This document shows positions 38,117 to 51,500 of a DNA stretch of 64,000 nt, in pieces. The translations under genes were made by a program, and so were the position numbers. The stretch is from Dendrophyllia cribrosa (taxonomy: Eukaryota > Cnidaria > Anthozoa > Scleractinia > Dendrophylliidae). Below the pieces are notes generated by a model. The model worked only from the letters and a program-made list of their open reading frames with translations, searched no databases and was not told the DNA's origin. Location: assembly GCA_024195265.1 (NCBI GenBank), contig JAJLRJ010000005.1, positions 17,345,536-17,409,535 on the forward strand, in the 5' to 3' direction. Position 1 is the first letter of the stretch. Each line of letters opens with the position of its first letter.

Positions 38117-38730
38117 AAAGAGACACTGTCCCGGCTGATATATCGTGTTTTCATGATTATGGCCAGGAGCTTGAAATAGGAAGAAAAAAAAGTGATGAAA
38201 TCAAAGAAGTATTAACCAATAAAACAAATTGACACCAAAAAAAGTCAAAATTCCACTCGGAATGGCAGTTTTGATTTCTTGACCGCCTGCAGGGGTTATA
38301 AATGCTGATAGAGTCAAAGTACAAAGCAAGGCTGATACTACGTAGAACGTTTAACGCGCCAAACGACATGATAGAGCCCAAACTGAAAGTTTTTTTTCAA
38401 ATTTTTTTTCAGTTTGGGGTCTATCATGTTGTTGTTTCGGTAATGTTCTGTAATATCAGTCTCGCTTTGTTCTTTTTTTGGCTGACTAGATCTCTCCAGA
38501 TCCTACGTACACCGCAGCATTTTCGTTCGAGGTCCCGCCTTTGCTTCTTATTTACCAATTTGATGAACTGTATCCACTTCCATCCTTGTAATCCCGCACT
38601 TTATCTCCAACTACTGCTTATGTTTTGCGCTACAGAACCTTCTTAGTTGTATATTTGGTGGCATTTAGCGATAAAACATGGAAATGAGCTAAGCGAAATT
38701 TTGTGATTTCGGCGGGACAGTGTTCCTTTA
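38117..38730. mobile_element. Non-autonomous DNA transposon of about 610 bp with AAAGAGACACTGTCCCG terminal repeats
   Basis: The left end AAAGAGACACTGTCCCGGC is inverted at the right end (GGCGGGACAGTGTTCCTTT). An inner inverted pair (AGAGCCCAAACTGAAAG / CAGTTTGGGGTCTATCAT) lies near the middle. A shorter related copy in the opposite orientation lies at 48642-49024. Confidence 0.75.
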
Positions 38731-38866
38731 GTCAGTACCGCGGAAGCCTCATAAAATCGTCATAAAATCGTGAGAAGCCTAGTTATCCTTCATCTTCGTT
38801 GCGGTTCATATCACAACGTAAAACTCGGTACTGGAAGAATTTTCGAGCCCCTCCGCCCTCCCCCCC

Positions 38867-39005
<139 letters not shown>

Positions 39006-40871
39006 CAAAAAAAAAACTTCTGACTGAATTGATTTTCGTTATATCACGCGTGACTCAGCCGCTCCATTTCTTTGTCGCAGCTGGCGAAATTGCGATGCCC
39101 GGCTACACTAGATTCGTTCGTCCAACTGATTTTGTTTCGTCAAATGTGCAGTTTATACTTAATTTTTGTCTTTTCACTGACCGTGAAGAATAGTTTTGTT
39201 TCAGTAGAAAATTCAGAGCACTTTCTCGAACAAGCTAAGGCGCTTAACTTTCTAAGTATTATAAAAGTTATCGCGTAGTGCTTAACTGTGTGGTGCTGTT
39301 TATTGCACGTTATTTGGCAAAATTATATTTGGATCTTTTTCCGTATTGGACTTCGACAATCTTGGCATGTGAACGAGTACCAATATAACTCAAAGTGATG
39401 TTTGTGACATTGACACCGCCGACAAAAGCGGTGTTGTTTTCCCTTTAATTTTTCAGTTCTTCGCCATTAGTGGTTAAAAGTTTGTTCTCTTGACTATTGG
39501 AGAGCTTCATAACATAACACCGTGGCAAAGGTGTCTTTATAGAACATATTCGAAAGCAGGTACTGTTTGTAAAGTTTGACCGTTTTTTTTCCCCAGGTGG
39601 TAAACAACACAAAACATTCCTTCCACGGAGGCGTCTTGTACCATGGTACTGTCAGCGAGATTAAGAAGTCTAAGAAAGGGCAAGGAAAAATAACGCGATC
39701 GGCAAACATCATGATAATTTTATTGATATACCGGCTTTTCAGGCTTTTTTATCCCTTTACTAACTTGTTTACAAAAATAATGCTGATTGCCATAAATAAC
39801 AAACCAAAGATAAAAAAATAACCCATGTGATGCCCGGAGGGACTTCCATCGGCGATGATCGTCGGAAATTTGTGAACCCTAAAAGGTTCCAGAAACCCGT
39901 TTTCGGGGGTGTGGGTCGGGTTCCAATTCATTTTTCTTGTTTAATACCCTAGAAGGTATAAGAACAACTATGACAGTGGTCATTTTCGATTCATGCATGA
40001 AAGAAACAACAAGAACACGGGTTTCTGCCTCTAAAAGGTACAACAATCATGCACCCCGTCAAATATATATAACTGGGAGTCCCTACAGACAGAGTCGTGC
40101 TTATATGTTACAATTTCTACTAATTGTTGTTGTTGATAGTTTTGGACCTGGAAAATCTACCTACCGTCAGGCGAAAAAAAAAACACACACAAATGTAAAA
40201 GGTGATTATTGAGCCGTTCATAACGAGAAATTCAACACCGTAAAAAAAACCTAGTTGGAAATTTATTGTATCCATTCTATGAGATTGACTGACCCAATAC
40301 AGGAAACTATTAATAATGCTCGCACTTTTATGAACCTCTTGTGGCGAGAACTAAAAGAGTCGGAAAAGTGGATTGCTTGCCCGCAATTTCTGTGGATCAT
40401 GGTAAACACTTATAATGTCTGAAAGCAGAAGCAACCGCTAAAAGTGAATCCATTCACTGATGCACTGCTGTCATTCAACCAAATAATGCAGTCTCCACAT
40501 CATGCGTTGATTTCGTTATCCACTCACCGCAAGGGACAATAAAATATATTAATGGGCGCGCGTCCTCCATCTGTTTTTATCAGCTGACGTCAGGAGCTTC
40601 TGGTAATTTGTGTAGGACGGGAAGGGGGGGGGGGGGGGGGGGGAAAGACTGACAACTTTTTGAACAGCCCTAATAAACAATAAAATGCCGTAGAGTGAAA
40701 TAAATGAAGACCGAAACAGCTCCATAATTATACTCAGCTGTCCCCACGTACTGTGGGTGCGGTTCGACTGTTGCCATGGTAACGAACTCCAGTGCGTCCC
40801 TTAATCTGTTGTATCCATTTAAGCAGCTGGCAATACAAACGTATTCGCCAGTTACAACAGCCAACCGGAAC

Positions 40872-41036
40872 AAACGTGTGTTTCTCGAAAGTCCCAAAAA
40901 CTTTTCGGACCCAAAAAGCTCTGTTATGCGGTTTACCAAAAAAGATTCGGTTTTTGTTGCGGGCTAAAAACTTCAGCGCCATTCGTTGGAAACTAAGGCC
41001 CGAAAAGTCTTTAGGAGTTTTGAGAAACGCGCGCCT
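40872..41036. repeat. Inverted-repeat element (GTTTCTCGAAAGTCCC / AGGAGTTTTGAGAAAC)
   Basis: Arms of about 40 bp at 40874-40912 and 40996-41034. They are related to the termini of the element at 13934-14177. Confidence 0.65.
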
Positions 41037-41529
41037 AAATGGGCGCTTCTTCAAAATGCCTTTTAAAGAGTATTACAAATCGACTCAAAATTTCAGCAGA
41101 GTCCTGTGAGAGAGAAAAGCTAGCCATGTGCGTCTCTGATTTCTATACCTAACGTGACTTCGTGAATCACATCATCAAACTTTATTTATCTGTCAAAGCT
41201 TTCTAGCTCAATTTTCCAATTGAGCTTATTGGTGACACCTAACTAAGAACTCAAAACTAATTTCTAAAATATTTACAAATTTACACTGACATTAAAATCC
41301 CTTCGTAATAAACGTCATGACCAGGGGCTGATCACGCTTGTTAACCGGCTATCGGTGGCTAAAAACCTACTGATTGGGAGCACAAAATGTGTTCGTTAAT
41401 GGCGTTTTTATATATCTATTTATAAAATGCTCAAGGAAATGCGCGCGCTATGATTGGTTAAACCGAGTTCATTATAACTCGATAAAGCACGCGCGAGACG
41501 TAAGGTTCATAATAACTGTTTTTATTGTA

Positions 41530-41725
41530 TAAAAGAAATAACAAACTTGTTCCTCGTGCATTGTTGAGTTATATAAGCACTTTAGAATTTTCAAGAACAC
41601 TCGAGAAGTGCGAGAAGCACTCGTCTTCGACTCGTGCTTCTCTGCACTTCTCTCGTGTTCTTAAAAATTCCCGCGTCTTTATATAACTCAACAATGCACT
41701 CGGCGCGTTTTTTATTTCTTTTAAA
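41530..41725. repeat. Long palindromic element with arms of about 95 bp
   Basis: The left half (AAAAGAAATAACAAAC, CATTGTTGAGTTATATA, CGAGAAGTGCGAGAAGCAC) is mirrored by the right half (GTGCTTCTCTGCACTTCTCT, TATATAACTCAACAATG, TTTTATTTCTTTT) around a centre near 41627. Confidence 0.8.
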
Positions 41726-43228
41726 ATGGCTCGCTAGGTATATGCGTAATAAAAACAAGTAATATCAATGTATTTCCGAAATGACAGTCGCCAAATGATG
41801 TGTTGGTAATATCGGCAATATTGCTATATTGGGTTTATAATTTTGCGGCTTTGCCGATGCTGACACAAACAGAATATACACTGAATATGGCGGCAAAGCT
41901 GGCTGTGACGGAATACAATCGAATGACATCAAAATGCGAAAAAACAAACACGCCAACGCAAACCCTAACTTTGCGGTTATGTAACAGATTTCTCCATTTT
42001 TAGTGAACTTGTTCCATTAAGAAGATCTGAAGTATGTTAACCAGGTCGATATTTAGATAACGATCCCTCACTTCAGAACTATTAGAAATGCACTTTGACT
42101 GGATATAGTTTTGTCGTTTATAGCACTGAACAACACCCCACACATTCTGTTGGATATTGTGTATTGAGTACCGGTTTGGGAAGATGACAACTCTTGTAAA
42201 GAGGTTCTAAAGATGAAGTTAAAACACAAGAGGAGACAACTGAGCTTAATGGACAGATATGGGCACTGAGACTTGTTTTCAAAAACAACCAAATAGTTTT
42301 TTAGCTCGCCTCGAAATGCTACAATAAGCGAGTTTGTTTTTAAAATAAGTATGAATATAGAGCAGACCCGATAAAAGAGGACAACAAGAAATTCACTTCA
42401 CGATCCGAAGGAATAACTTAACCACATTAAACTTATATAGTTTAGTTGTTAATGAGCGCGCGTACGTGTAGGAATTTAGTAGAAGGGCCTATATTTTCAA
42501 CATCACTCACATGAACACCGAGATCGTTTAGTAAATTGTGTTACTCAAAAGTTAAAAAAAAAAACACGAAGCAATAAGTTAACCTTCGCACTATATTTTA
42601 TTGGAGCAAGTCTAATTACTGATGCCAATTTCGTTCTTATCTGTCGAGCTATTGTCATACCTTCGTCACCAGTTCTGTTTGTCCTCACAACTCGTTCAAG
42701 ATTGTATGGCAGATGGTACTGCCCCAAAATTTTTAACTAGTGAAGTGTCGGCCGGTTTCTCGCCTTACCTCCTGTGAGGGCGACAAAGTAGTTGACACTT
42801 AAGACTACTAAACTTTGCTCCCGAAAGCACAAAATCAGAGTTCCGGCCAAATTTCAATTGACAAACAGAACATGTACAAAAGTGTGGACACAGTAAATTA
42901 CGCAAAATTTCTATACCATGTGTCCATTTTTGAAATTGTTGAGTGCAGCGGTGCGCATAAATCTATATTAAAAAAGTCGTATGACACAGGAACCTGAAGT
43001 GGAACGCCCACGTACAAACAATCAAGACAGAGAGCAGAATGGAGAGTTGCCGGGCAAATCTCCCTTCCGTCTTTTGTTTCAGTTCTTATTTCAATGTATT
43101 TGGATGTGACAGGGTGGAACAAAATCACTTTACCCACTAATCGCTTTGCTCTATTTTTTGACAAAAATAAGATGCGCTAATGTTTGCATTTATAACCTAG
43201 TTTCCGTGATATTTATTTACAGTAAACT

Positions 43229-43542
43229 GAGGTTTTCAATCGAGTGTCGAAAGTTATTACCTAGCCGGCGAGCAAGCTCTACTGTTTGTTTTGCGAGAGT
43301 CTGGAATGTGAGCGACTGAGCCAAATAAGAAAGCGTGCTCGCAGGCAATGCATTCCTATGCCTTATAAAACGCGCGCCATTTTTTCAACGTATCAGAAGT
43401 TACAAAACCAACCATGACTTGCTCGCACACGTTTTCCCGCGCTTGGCCAGTGGCATGATTGGTTCATTAGCTTGTCTACATCTGTTGTGATTGGCCATAA
43501 TAGCACACATTGTCTTGTTTTACGACGCTCGATTAAAAACCG
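43229..43542. repeat. CCAAT-rich MITE, copy 1 (diverged)
   Basis: The left end TTTTCAATCGAGTGTCGAAA and the right end TTTACGACGCTCGATTAAAA are inverted. It is the most diverged of five copies in the window. Confidence 0.7.
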
Positions 43543-43875
43543 CCACATACATGCAATTTTCTAGTACTTGGTCGTATGAGACAACTTGTCTACTACATAC
43601 TGCCAATGTCTATTAAACTAATGAAACAAATTTCACTTGACAAAAATAACTTTGTTGAGCCAGCAAACTATGTCCATTAAATATCCTTGCGTAAAAAACA
43701 ATACATGGTTTGAAGCAATTGTGTTTTTACCAAACTGACAAATAAATAAGTATAAGTATACCTAATTCATATATCCCTAATGCAGTTTCAGTTCTCTTTT
43801 GTTTCAGTGAATAAAAGATGAAGTTATAGTCTCCCGTTTTAATGGACTCCTACGAGACCACAATTTGGTGTACAT

Positions 43876-44129
43876 AGAGCGGTTATCAATTAAGCGTCAA
43901 AAGTTATTTCCGATTGCTTTTGTTTCGCATTGTTACGCTTTGTGATTGGCTAAAAACTCTCGCGCTACTTTCTCAACCAATCACAAGTAAACCCAAAACC
44001 GTTTTCCCGCGCTTGGCGACAGCTACATGAATTTGCGTTGAGTTCTTATTGGCTCATTAGATTGTCTGTTACGATTGGTCAGAGTAATTGCTCTGGTTCT
44101 GGTTTCACGACACTCAGTTAAAAACTGCT
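43876..44129. repeat. CCAAT-rich MITE, copy 2
   Basis: Ends are AGAGCGGTTATCAATTAAGC and CACTCAGTTAAAAACTGCT. Inside are TGATTGGCTAA, CAACCAATCACAAG, TTATTGGCTCATT and CGATTGGTCAGAG, i.e. CCAAT boxes in both orientations. Confidence 0.85.
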
Positions 44130-44210
44130 ATAAAAGAAGGAGTTGTTTTTGTAACACTCATTCACCGGGACTTCAACTCTTGCCCGTATTAATTATTATT
44201 AGTTTGTCAT

Positions 44211-44484
44211 AGAGCAGTTTTTTTAATTGAGTGTCGAAAGTAATTACACAACTACTTTGGTTTTGCATTGCTACGCTTGTGATTGGCTAAAAAATCTCGC
44301 GCCACTTTCTCGACCAATCAGAAGTAAAACCAAAACCAATCGTGACTTGCTCGCACGCGTTTTCCCGGGCTTGGCGTAATTGCTTCGAGCTCTGATTGGT
44401 TCATTGGATTGTTTACGACTGCTGTGATTGGTCAGAGTAATTACTTTGGTTTTGGTTTTACGACGCTCAATTGAAAACTGCTCT
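44211..44484. repeat. CCAAT-rich MITE, copy 3 (best-preserved ends)
   Basis: Ends AGAGCAGTTT...AATTGAGTGTCG and CGCTCAATTGAAAACTGCTC define the terminal repeats. It carries four CCAAT/ATTGG boxes and the GCGTTTTCCCGGGCTTGGCG block shared by the family. Confidence 0.88.
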
Positions 44485-44711
44485 GACATAAAGAAATGTT
44501 AAAAGTGTCATTTAAGGATTTGTAATGTTTGCAGAAACGTGTTCCTTCTCCGCTCACCGGCAAATAAAAGGAAACATCACCAGGTATTAGGGTAGAAACT
44601 TACCTAAATAGACTTTACAGCGCTGTATAATCTGTCATCTACTAAGCAATGCCACTCGCCATTTAAGAAAAGTGGCGTATCTTAGTTTAAAGGCCAGCTT
44701 TAAAACTCTTT

Positions 44712-44915
44712 TAATGGCCCTTATCGTAGATGAGTACGCCACGCCAACGTATTAGCGGTTTATCGCTTTCTTGACCCTATAGTCTCGTTTTGATGTTTAC
44801 GAGAACCTCTGATGACGATGAGCGTAAACATCAAAACGAGACTATAGGGTCAAGAAAGCGAGAAACCGCTGATATGTTGGCGTGGGGTACTCATCTACGA
44901 TCGATAAGGGCTATT
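44712..44915. repeat. Hairpin with arms of about 90 bp and a 21-bp loop
   Basis: The left arm (GCCCTTATCGTAGATGAGTA ... CTATAGTCTCGTTTTGATGT) and the right arm (CATCAAAACGAGACTATAGG ... TACTCATCTACGATCGATAA) are near-perfect reverse complements around 44802-44822. Confidence 0.85.
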
Positions 44916-45111
44916 GCTAAAAACGCAGTTTACATCCTCCACAGGAGGAAATTACTTAAATTTTCTATGAAATGTGCTTGTCTGTTCCCAAGGAAAAATT
45001 CGGAGCTGCAACCACTATATGCTTGGGACCGGAGACGGGCCGCAGAAAGGTGCCACAGAGCTAAGGTTCCATCTTCGTCTCCTTTCCTTTCCCTTGTGCG
45101 AACAAACAAAC

Positions 45112-45275
45112 TCGTCTGTCGTGACAGATGTCATGACAGATGTTGTGATAGATGTCGTGACAGTTGTCCTGAAACCTGTTGTGATATTTGCCGTGACAGT
45201 GGCAGCTGTGGAGACACCACCGTGACATTTGTCTTGACAGCAGTCCTTACATTTGTCGTGACAGTTTGTAACTTT
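45112..45275 (+). repeat. Degenerate tandem repeat of TGTCGTGACAGATGT, about 15 bp
   Basis: About ten imperfect copies. A second block lies at 45452-45540 and runs up to the WDR17 stop codon. Both would be in the WDR17 3' UTR if transcription extends this far. Open frames on both strands here are repeat artefacts. Confidence 0.75.
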
Positions 45276-45540
45276 CAAGTCGACAGTAATGCCTACCTAC
45301 TTGTTTGAACCTTATTTCACTTTATCCTTTGTTAGTTAGCACTGCACACACCCCTGTATTTTATTTTACCGCACTTCTTTCTTTCTTTTTTTTATCGCAC
45401 TTGCAAACCATCCTGGCAAGGATTTTGCAAGTTATAGATGTAGATGTAGATGAATCGTGTCACTTGCCGTGTCACCTGTCATGACAGCTGTTGTGACACA
45501 GCGTGACATTAGTTTTTACATTGGTCGTGACAATCCTTGT

Positions 45541-48500
45541 TCAAAACGGTTCCAGGCGCACACCATTTCCCACCAAAGAAAAGGCGTTAACCTTGGCCCA
45601 CATCAGTGCATTGTTTAGTGACATCACAGAGCGCCCATCATTCAAGAAAAACGCCTGGCCCTGAAAACAACAAACATCACATAAATTACAACGAGAACAG
45701 CCTGTACTGAGGTGTGATTCTGTTTGTCAACCTGAAAAAACTAAGCTAAAAACCACATTCTTGTCAGAGGAGGCGGACGTGAATATTAAATCGAACTAAC
45801 TTTTCCAAATACGAACCTATTTCAAATGTTAGGCTCGACAAGTTCGTATATGTATGTTATTGATGTAATCGCTAAATGTTCGCCTGTAGGCTCAGGAGCA
45901 AAGTCACGGGCATTTGGACCTTTTGTGGCCAAAACAATGCTATAACCATACTACAACCACGCAACAACCATGCCACAACCATGCTACAACCACGCTACAA
46001 TACCTTTTTTAAGAAAGATGTAATGCTCATCGTGTCAGGAGCGTGGGACAAAGAAAAAAAATCCGAGTCCCTGACAGGATTCTAACTTATGACCCTCCGC
46101 ACACCAGTAGGATGCTCTAACCACTGAGCTACGAGAAACTCGTGGCGAACTAGGCCAAATACTAGGTTCTATATGGCATGCGTCCTGTGTACTGCTAGGT
46201 CGAAAGCGTCATGTGAGGTGATTATACTTTTTCTCATTTCCAAAATAATACTATAACACCATGAGAAAGTGATCAACTAATTCTTGAAAGAGGAACAAAT
46301 CATGGTCTGTTCTAACTCATTTTGGAAACTAAAATGTGATAACTTCAAAAACGTTAGCCAAGTTGCAATTCATTCAGACCCAGTTCGTCAATGACTAGAG
46401 ACACTCCTCGACAGTTTTGGTACACTAGGATGGTGATTTATCACAAAACTGGATAATAATTTTCTGTTAATACCAAAACATTTTTTTGGTTTTTGAAATG
46501 ACACCAAATCGATGTTACACTGCCCCTTTAACAGTTTATGTAGTACTAGTCTCCACCACAGGTCACTCAAAAACAGAGACTGGGAAGAAATTGGGAGAGG
46601 CCTGGGGAGAGCGTGTGCTCTCGTACCCAGTACTCCTTTAATGTTCTAGGTTATAAGAAAAGAGGAAGACTGCTCACGGTCAACAACACCTGGTCTGTTT
46701 TCTTATGGTTAGGAATTTGAGAATGAAGTTATTTATCTTTGAGTCCAGACTGTTGATATGGGTTGATACTAATTGTTTTTGATTGTATGATATAGTACCT
46801 TGATTCGCTGTCCTGTGAGGCAGGACAGTTGTACATCTGAGTGACTGGGAAGGAGAGAACCCGTCACCATATCTGCACCCGTCAGGTATATCGATGACTC
46901 ATTTCCTGAGAAAATAAAAATGAAAAGATCAATAGAAATACTCCTCATGCTAATTACTGTTAATACTTCCTAAGGGTTCTCAAGAACAAATCTTCTACAA
47001 TTTCTACTAGAAATAAAATCTTCAAAAAGTTGTTGATGAGTTAAAAACATTTACGACATCCAGTTGTAACAATAGCGAACAACGTGCAGGGGGGAGGGGA
47101 GGGGGTGACAATTTGACTGTGTTTATTGTATGCGTTAAATGTGCAAAAGCGTTTTATAGCAGTGAATCGCAACTTACCAACTCTCCTTAGTAACGAGTCC
47201 CAAACGGCCTTTTGTTCCGGAGTGGGAGTCACGGAAGGACTGGAAAAAAAAAAACAAACATCACAAAGTGAAATGCAAAACGTTTTTGCATTAAGGTCGA
47301 GGCTCTATCGGTAGGGTCGCATCTCTTAGAAGCCTCTATTTTCATTGGCCTTGTAAAACACAGCTGCTATTGTTTTTAGGGTTAGGATCCATTGTTGTGT
47401 TGTTTGTCCTATTGTTAGCTCTAAGGGTGGCAAGTCAATGGTGTGAGACCTTCTAAGAGCTGCGACATCACCCGGCTCTATCTCATGAGCCTTGATGGCC
47501 AAGTTTTAAGAAAGGATAATTCATTGATCAGCTAACATGAAGTACTCACTTGAGGGGTTGTTTGAATACAAGCCACGCTTCGGATTCCATCTCAATTTGA
47601 GATGTTGTGACCATCAATTCTACTTTGTCTCCATGAAACAGTTGTCTGAATAAAAGATAGATACAATTAATTAGACTACAGTGTTTGCAATTTAACATTA
47701 CTCATAATTCAAAATCTTTCCAAAAATCCAAGTCTCAAAATTGCGAGCAATCTATCTTTTACTTCATAGTTCAATGAGCGAGTGGTGACAAGCTCCTACA
47801 AGAGTGCTGTCGTTTTTTCCCACTCATACACACATTGTATCCTTGCTTCTAGCTTGGCGATCTATGAACAAAGATCAAAAGCGTCCAAAAGCGAGTGTTA
47901 AGAGCAGTCTATACATAGTCATAATAAGGTCTTTCAACCCGTGTCACGTTAATGTACAAGGCCAAGTTTCGATTTGTACACAGTAGTGTCAATGAGGTTC
48001 GCCTTACTCTTTTAGGAATCACTTTGACAAACCAAAGTTTGAAGCTGTGAGCTATAGTAATAACCATTCATATGGTCAAAACTTAGTAGTAATCTAAGAA
48101 CCTTGTCAAGTTGTTTTGTTTTAATTAGCAGTTAGAGTTATAATTATAACTTGGGCACCTGGCCCCCGGGCCTGGCCCAAGCGCGGTCACCACATTTGGA
48201 TGGGTGTAATTTTCAATGGTCTTACCTGGCATGTTTGAACAGAGGATGAACGATTGGATCGTATTTTCTCCTTATCGCTAATAGTGCTCCAATGTATGCA
48301 CTCAATGCAAGCAATTCTTGCCTTTGCCTGCACAGAAGAATGTTATACATAATGAATGCAAGTTGCCATAACTATCGTTAACACCTCCTCCACTACAATA
48401 CAAATATCCATAGCGTTTGTGACGAGACGTTCTTAACAGTCATTTTTTGAATCGTCCTTTATAAAATTGGCTTTTAAGCTGGATGAAGCACGTTACAATC

Positions 48501-51500
48501 CGAGTGAAATAACATCGTTGGTTGGCTATTGAGTTGTGGTGTGGATATTGTTTATTGCCTTTTGAAGAATGTTTGTTTTACGTCATTTGATAATCACAAC
48601 ATCCGCAACGCCAAGAAACTGCCCGAGTCTTGGATATTAATAAAGAGACACTGTCCCGCCAAAATAGCAAAATTTCGCTTAGCTTTTTTCCACGTTATAT
48701 CGCCAAGTGCCACCAAATATACAACTTAGTTGGATAAAAAGATTCTATAGAGCAAAACAAAAGCAGTAGTTTGGAGATAAAGTGCAGGATTGCAAGGATT
48801 GAAGTGGATTATAGTTCTTGAAATTTGATTTATTGACAGGCAGTCAAGAAATCAAACTTGCCATTCTTGTAAAATTTTGACTTTTCTAGCCGTTATTTTG
48901 TCTGTTTAGTTCATATTTCTTTGCTTCTATTACTTTTGGCGATGGTTTCTTCCAATTTCAAGATTAAAGTAAGCTTAAAGCAAGCTCCTGGCCACAATCA
49001 TTAAAACACGATTTTTCAGCCGGGTCTACTACTGTATTTGTCGCGAACATTTGTCGTACTTAGACATCCTGCTTTGCTGTAACCTGTCTGTCCTGATACA
49101 CGACATCAACTGCACCACACCAAGTACGTCATCTAACATCCAGTACGGCTTGCTCATGGCATCTAAAACAAGTTTAAAAAAATAGCTTTTATATACAGCG
49201 AAAACACGTTAATCCGGCCACCACTGTGCCACTAAACAGAAAAAAACCAGAACTACTGCCCGGTGACCGGAATACTAGCAAGAATCGAAATAGCAGGAGG
49301 TTTTTCAGTGATTTGTCCGTTCTTAAAGTTGAACCTCTCCTCACGGACACCTCTCTATTACCGACAGTTCTCGCGGTCCCGAAGATACGAAAATTCATAC
49401 AATCTCTACCTCTTATAATACGGACACCTTTGTAATACCGAGACTTGTGTCTGTCTCTTTGGTGTCTTGAATTTCACCAGGACTTCAACTCCGGTTCGTA
49501 AAAGCGGAATGTTTAACACATGGGAAGCGACTGGCCACCTATCTTAATCAATAACTGTGCACAATACCGAACTACGTTTTATCAGTCAAATCCTCACACC
49601 TTTCGTGTGCGACAACTTCTCGTTAGCGACGACCTCTAGTAAGCGACAAACTCTCGTTTGCGAAAATCCTCGTATGCGACAACCTCTCGTCAGCGACAAC
49701 CTCTTGTATGCGACAACCACTCGTTAGTAACAACCTCTGGTAAGCGACAATATCGTTAGCGACCTGTTGTATGCGACAACCTCTCGTATGTGACATACAT
49801 AGCTCTAGTAAGCGACAACCTATCGTTAGAGACAATCTCTAGTAACCGAAAACCTCTGAAGCGACGAACTATCGTTAGCGACAACTTCCCGTAAGCGACA
49901 ACCTGGATCAGTCTGTTCACTTCAGTGCTACTTGTTTGTAAGTTTTTTAATTTGAAATTTTACCATACTTATTCCTCGCACGATGTAGACCATCTCACCT
50001 CGCACGAGATTCAGCCCGATATCAAGCGCCAATTCAGGCGAAGACGACAATAGGTAGTACTTCATGGCGTCAAGGAATTTGTTCTCCTCACAAAACTGTT
50101 CTGCTTTCTGCAAACATTCCTCCACACTTGGTAACCCTGCCTGTAAGTGACCAAAAACAAGAAAGAGAAACTTCACAACACTAAAAACGATGGAGCGGTT
50201 TTCAATTGAGTATCGAAAGTAATTTCGTAATTGCTTTGGTTTTGCATTGCTAAGCTTCGTGATTGGCTAAGAAACCTCGCGCCACTTTCCCAACCAATCA
50301 GAAGTAAAACCAAAACCAATCGTGTCTTACTCCCACGCGTTTTCCCGCGCTTGGCGCCGGCTTCTTGTATTTGCTTCGAGTTCTGATTGGTTCATTGGAT
50401 TGCCTGCGTCTTTGGTTTTGGTTTTACGACGTTCAAGTGAAAAATGCTCCATAGCCTGCTGACGGGTTTTGAATTGATCGCACTCTTTTTTTTTTAGATA
50501 TTTAGCCTTTTCCTCTTTCAGTATTAATAGAGTCAAATCCTAAAGAGTGACCATTCAAATATCAGAATCGAAAGTTGTTGAGTAGTGCTTTTCGGTAATG
50601 ATGTTTGTTTACTGATGTTTCGAACACAGAGTGTAACGGCATTAAGTTACCTTTTCGTGCAATTCATTCACTTCTGTCACAGTTCCCTGGCATCTTGCGC
50701 ATGACTTAACCAGGTAGCTCTCACTGGCGGGTAATAACTGCAGTAGCGCAATACAAGTGTCCCTAAAATTAAACAAGAAAACCAGCATGTAAAGTGTAGC
50801 GACTGCGTTGAACTTAAACTTAAAAATTACAGAATAAACCAAATCAAAACTAGAAACAAAAACATGCGGCCGGCAGTAAGTGTAGGAAGACATGTTAGCT
50901 GTGCGGAGCGCGGGAAGGCATGTGACACGCGCCAAGCGTAACCGGTGCCATGTACGGGAAAAAATGTAGCCGGTAAAAGCGCGTGAAAATGTTACCGGCC
51001 CTAAAAGCGGGCAAACATGTAGCTGGTCCTAAGGGCGCTAAAACTTGTAGCCGAATTTAGCGCGGGAAAATTGATACAAATCACACATCGTCACATTAAT
51101 TAGCACAACACAAGTCATCAGTGAGTTAAACTAAAAATATAATTAAGTATGTCCAGTGAAACAAATTGCTTGTCTAAAAGTTCAAAAACAACAACCTTCG
51201 ATGCCAGCAGAACAGCAGTGTTAAAAAATTAAAATGGCTGCTACTGAGTTTTTCATGTTCTTACCATTTTCCCAATCTTTCGCATTTTTTTGCCAGGAGT
51301 TCTACAGCCAAATGATACATTTGGCTGTCATCATTAATTACCATTCCCATGCTGACAGCAAGTTCAAGCTCATTGCCTCGAATGAGTTTGGATAAAGCGA
51401 ACTGAAAACAAAACATTCCGATTTGTCAGTGAACCAAAAAAATTATGTGACAATGGTTAGCAGGACCCCCGTGTTAGAAAAAAAGGTTACTTTTGGAATT

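Noticed and set aside
44790..45308. 172-codon plus-strand open frame
   Set aside because: It starts inside the 44.7-kb hairpin and runs into the TGTCGTGACA repeat; composition is repeat-driven.
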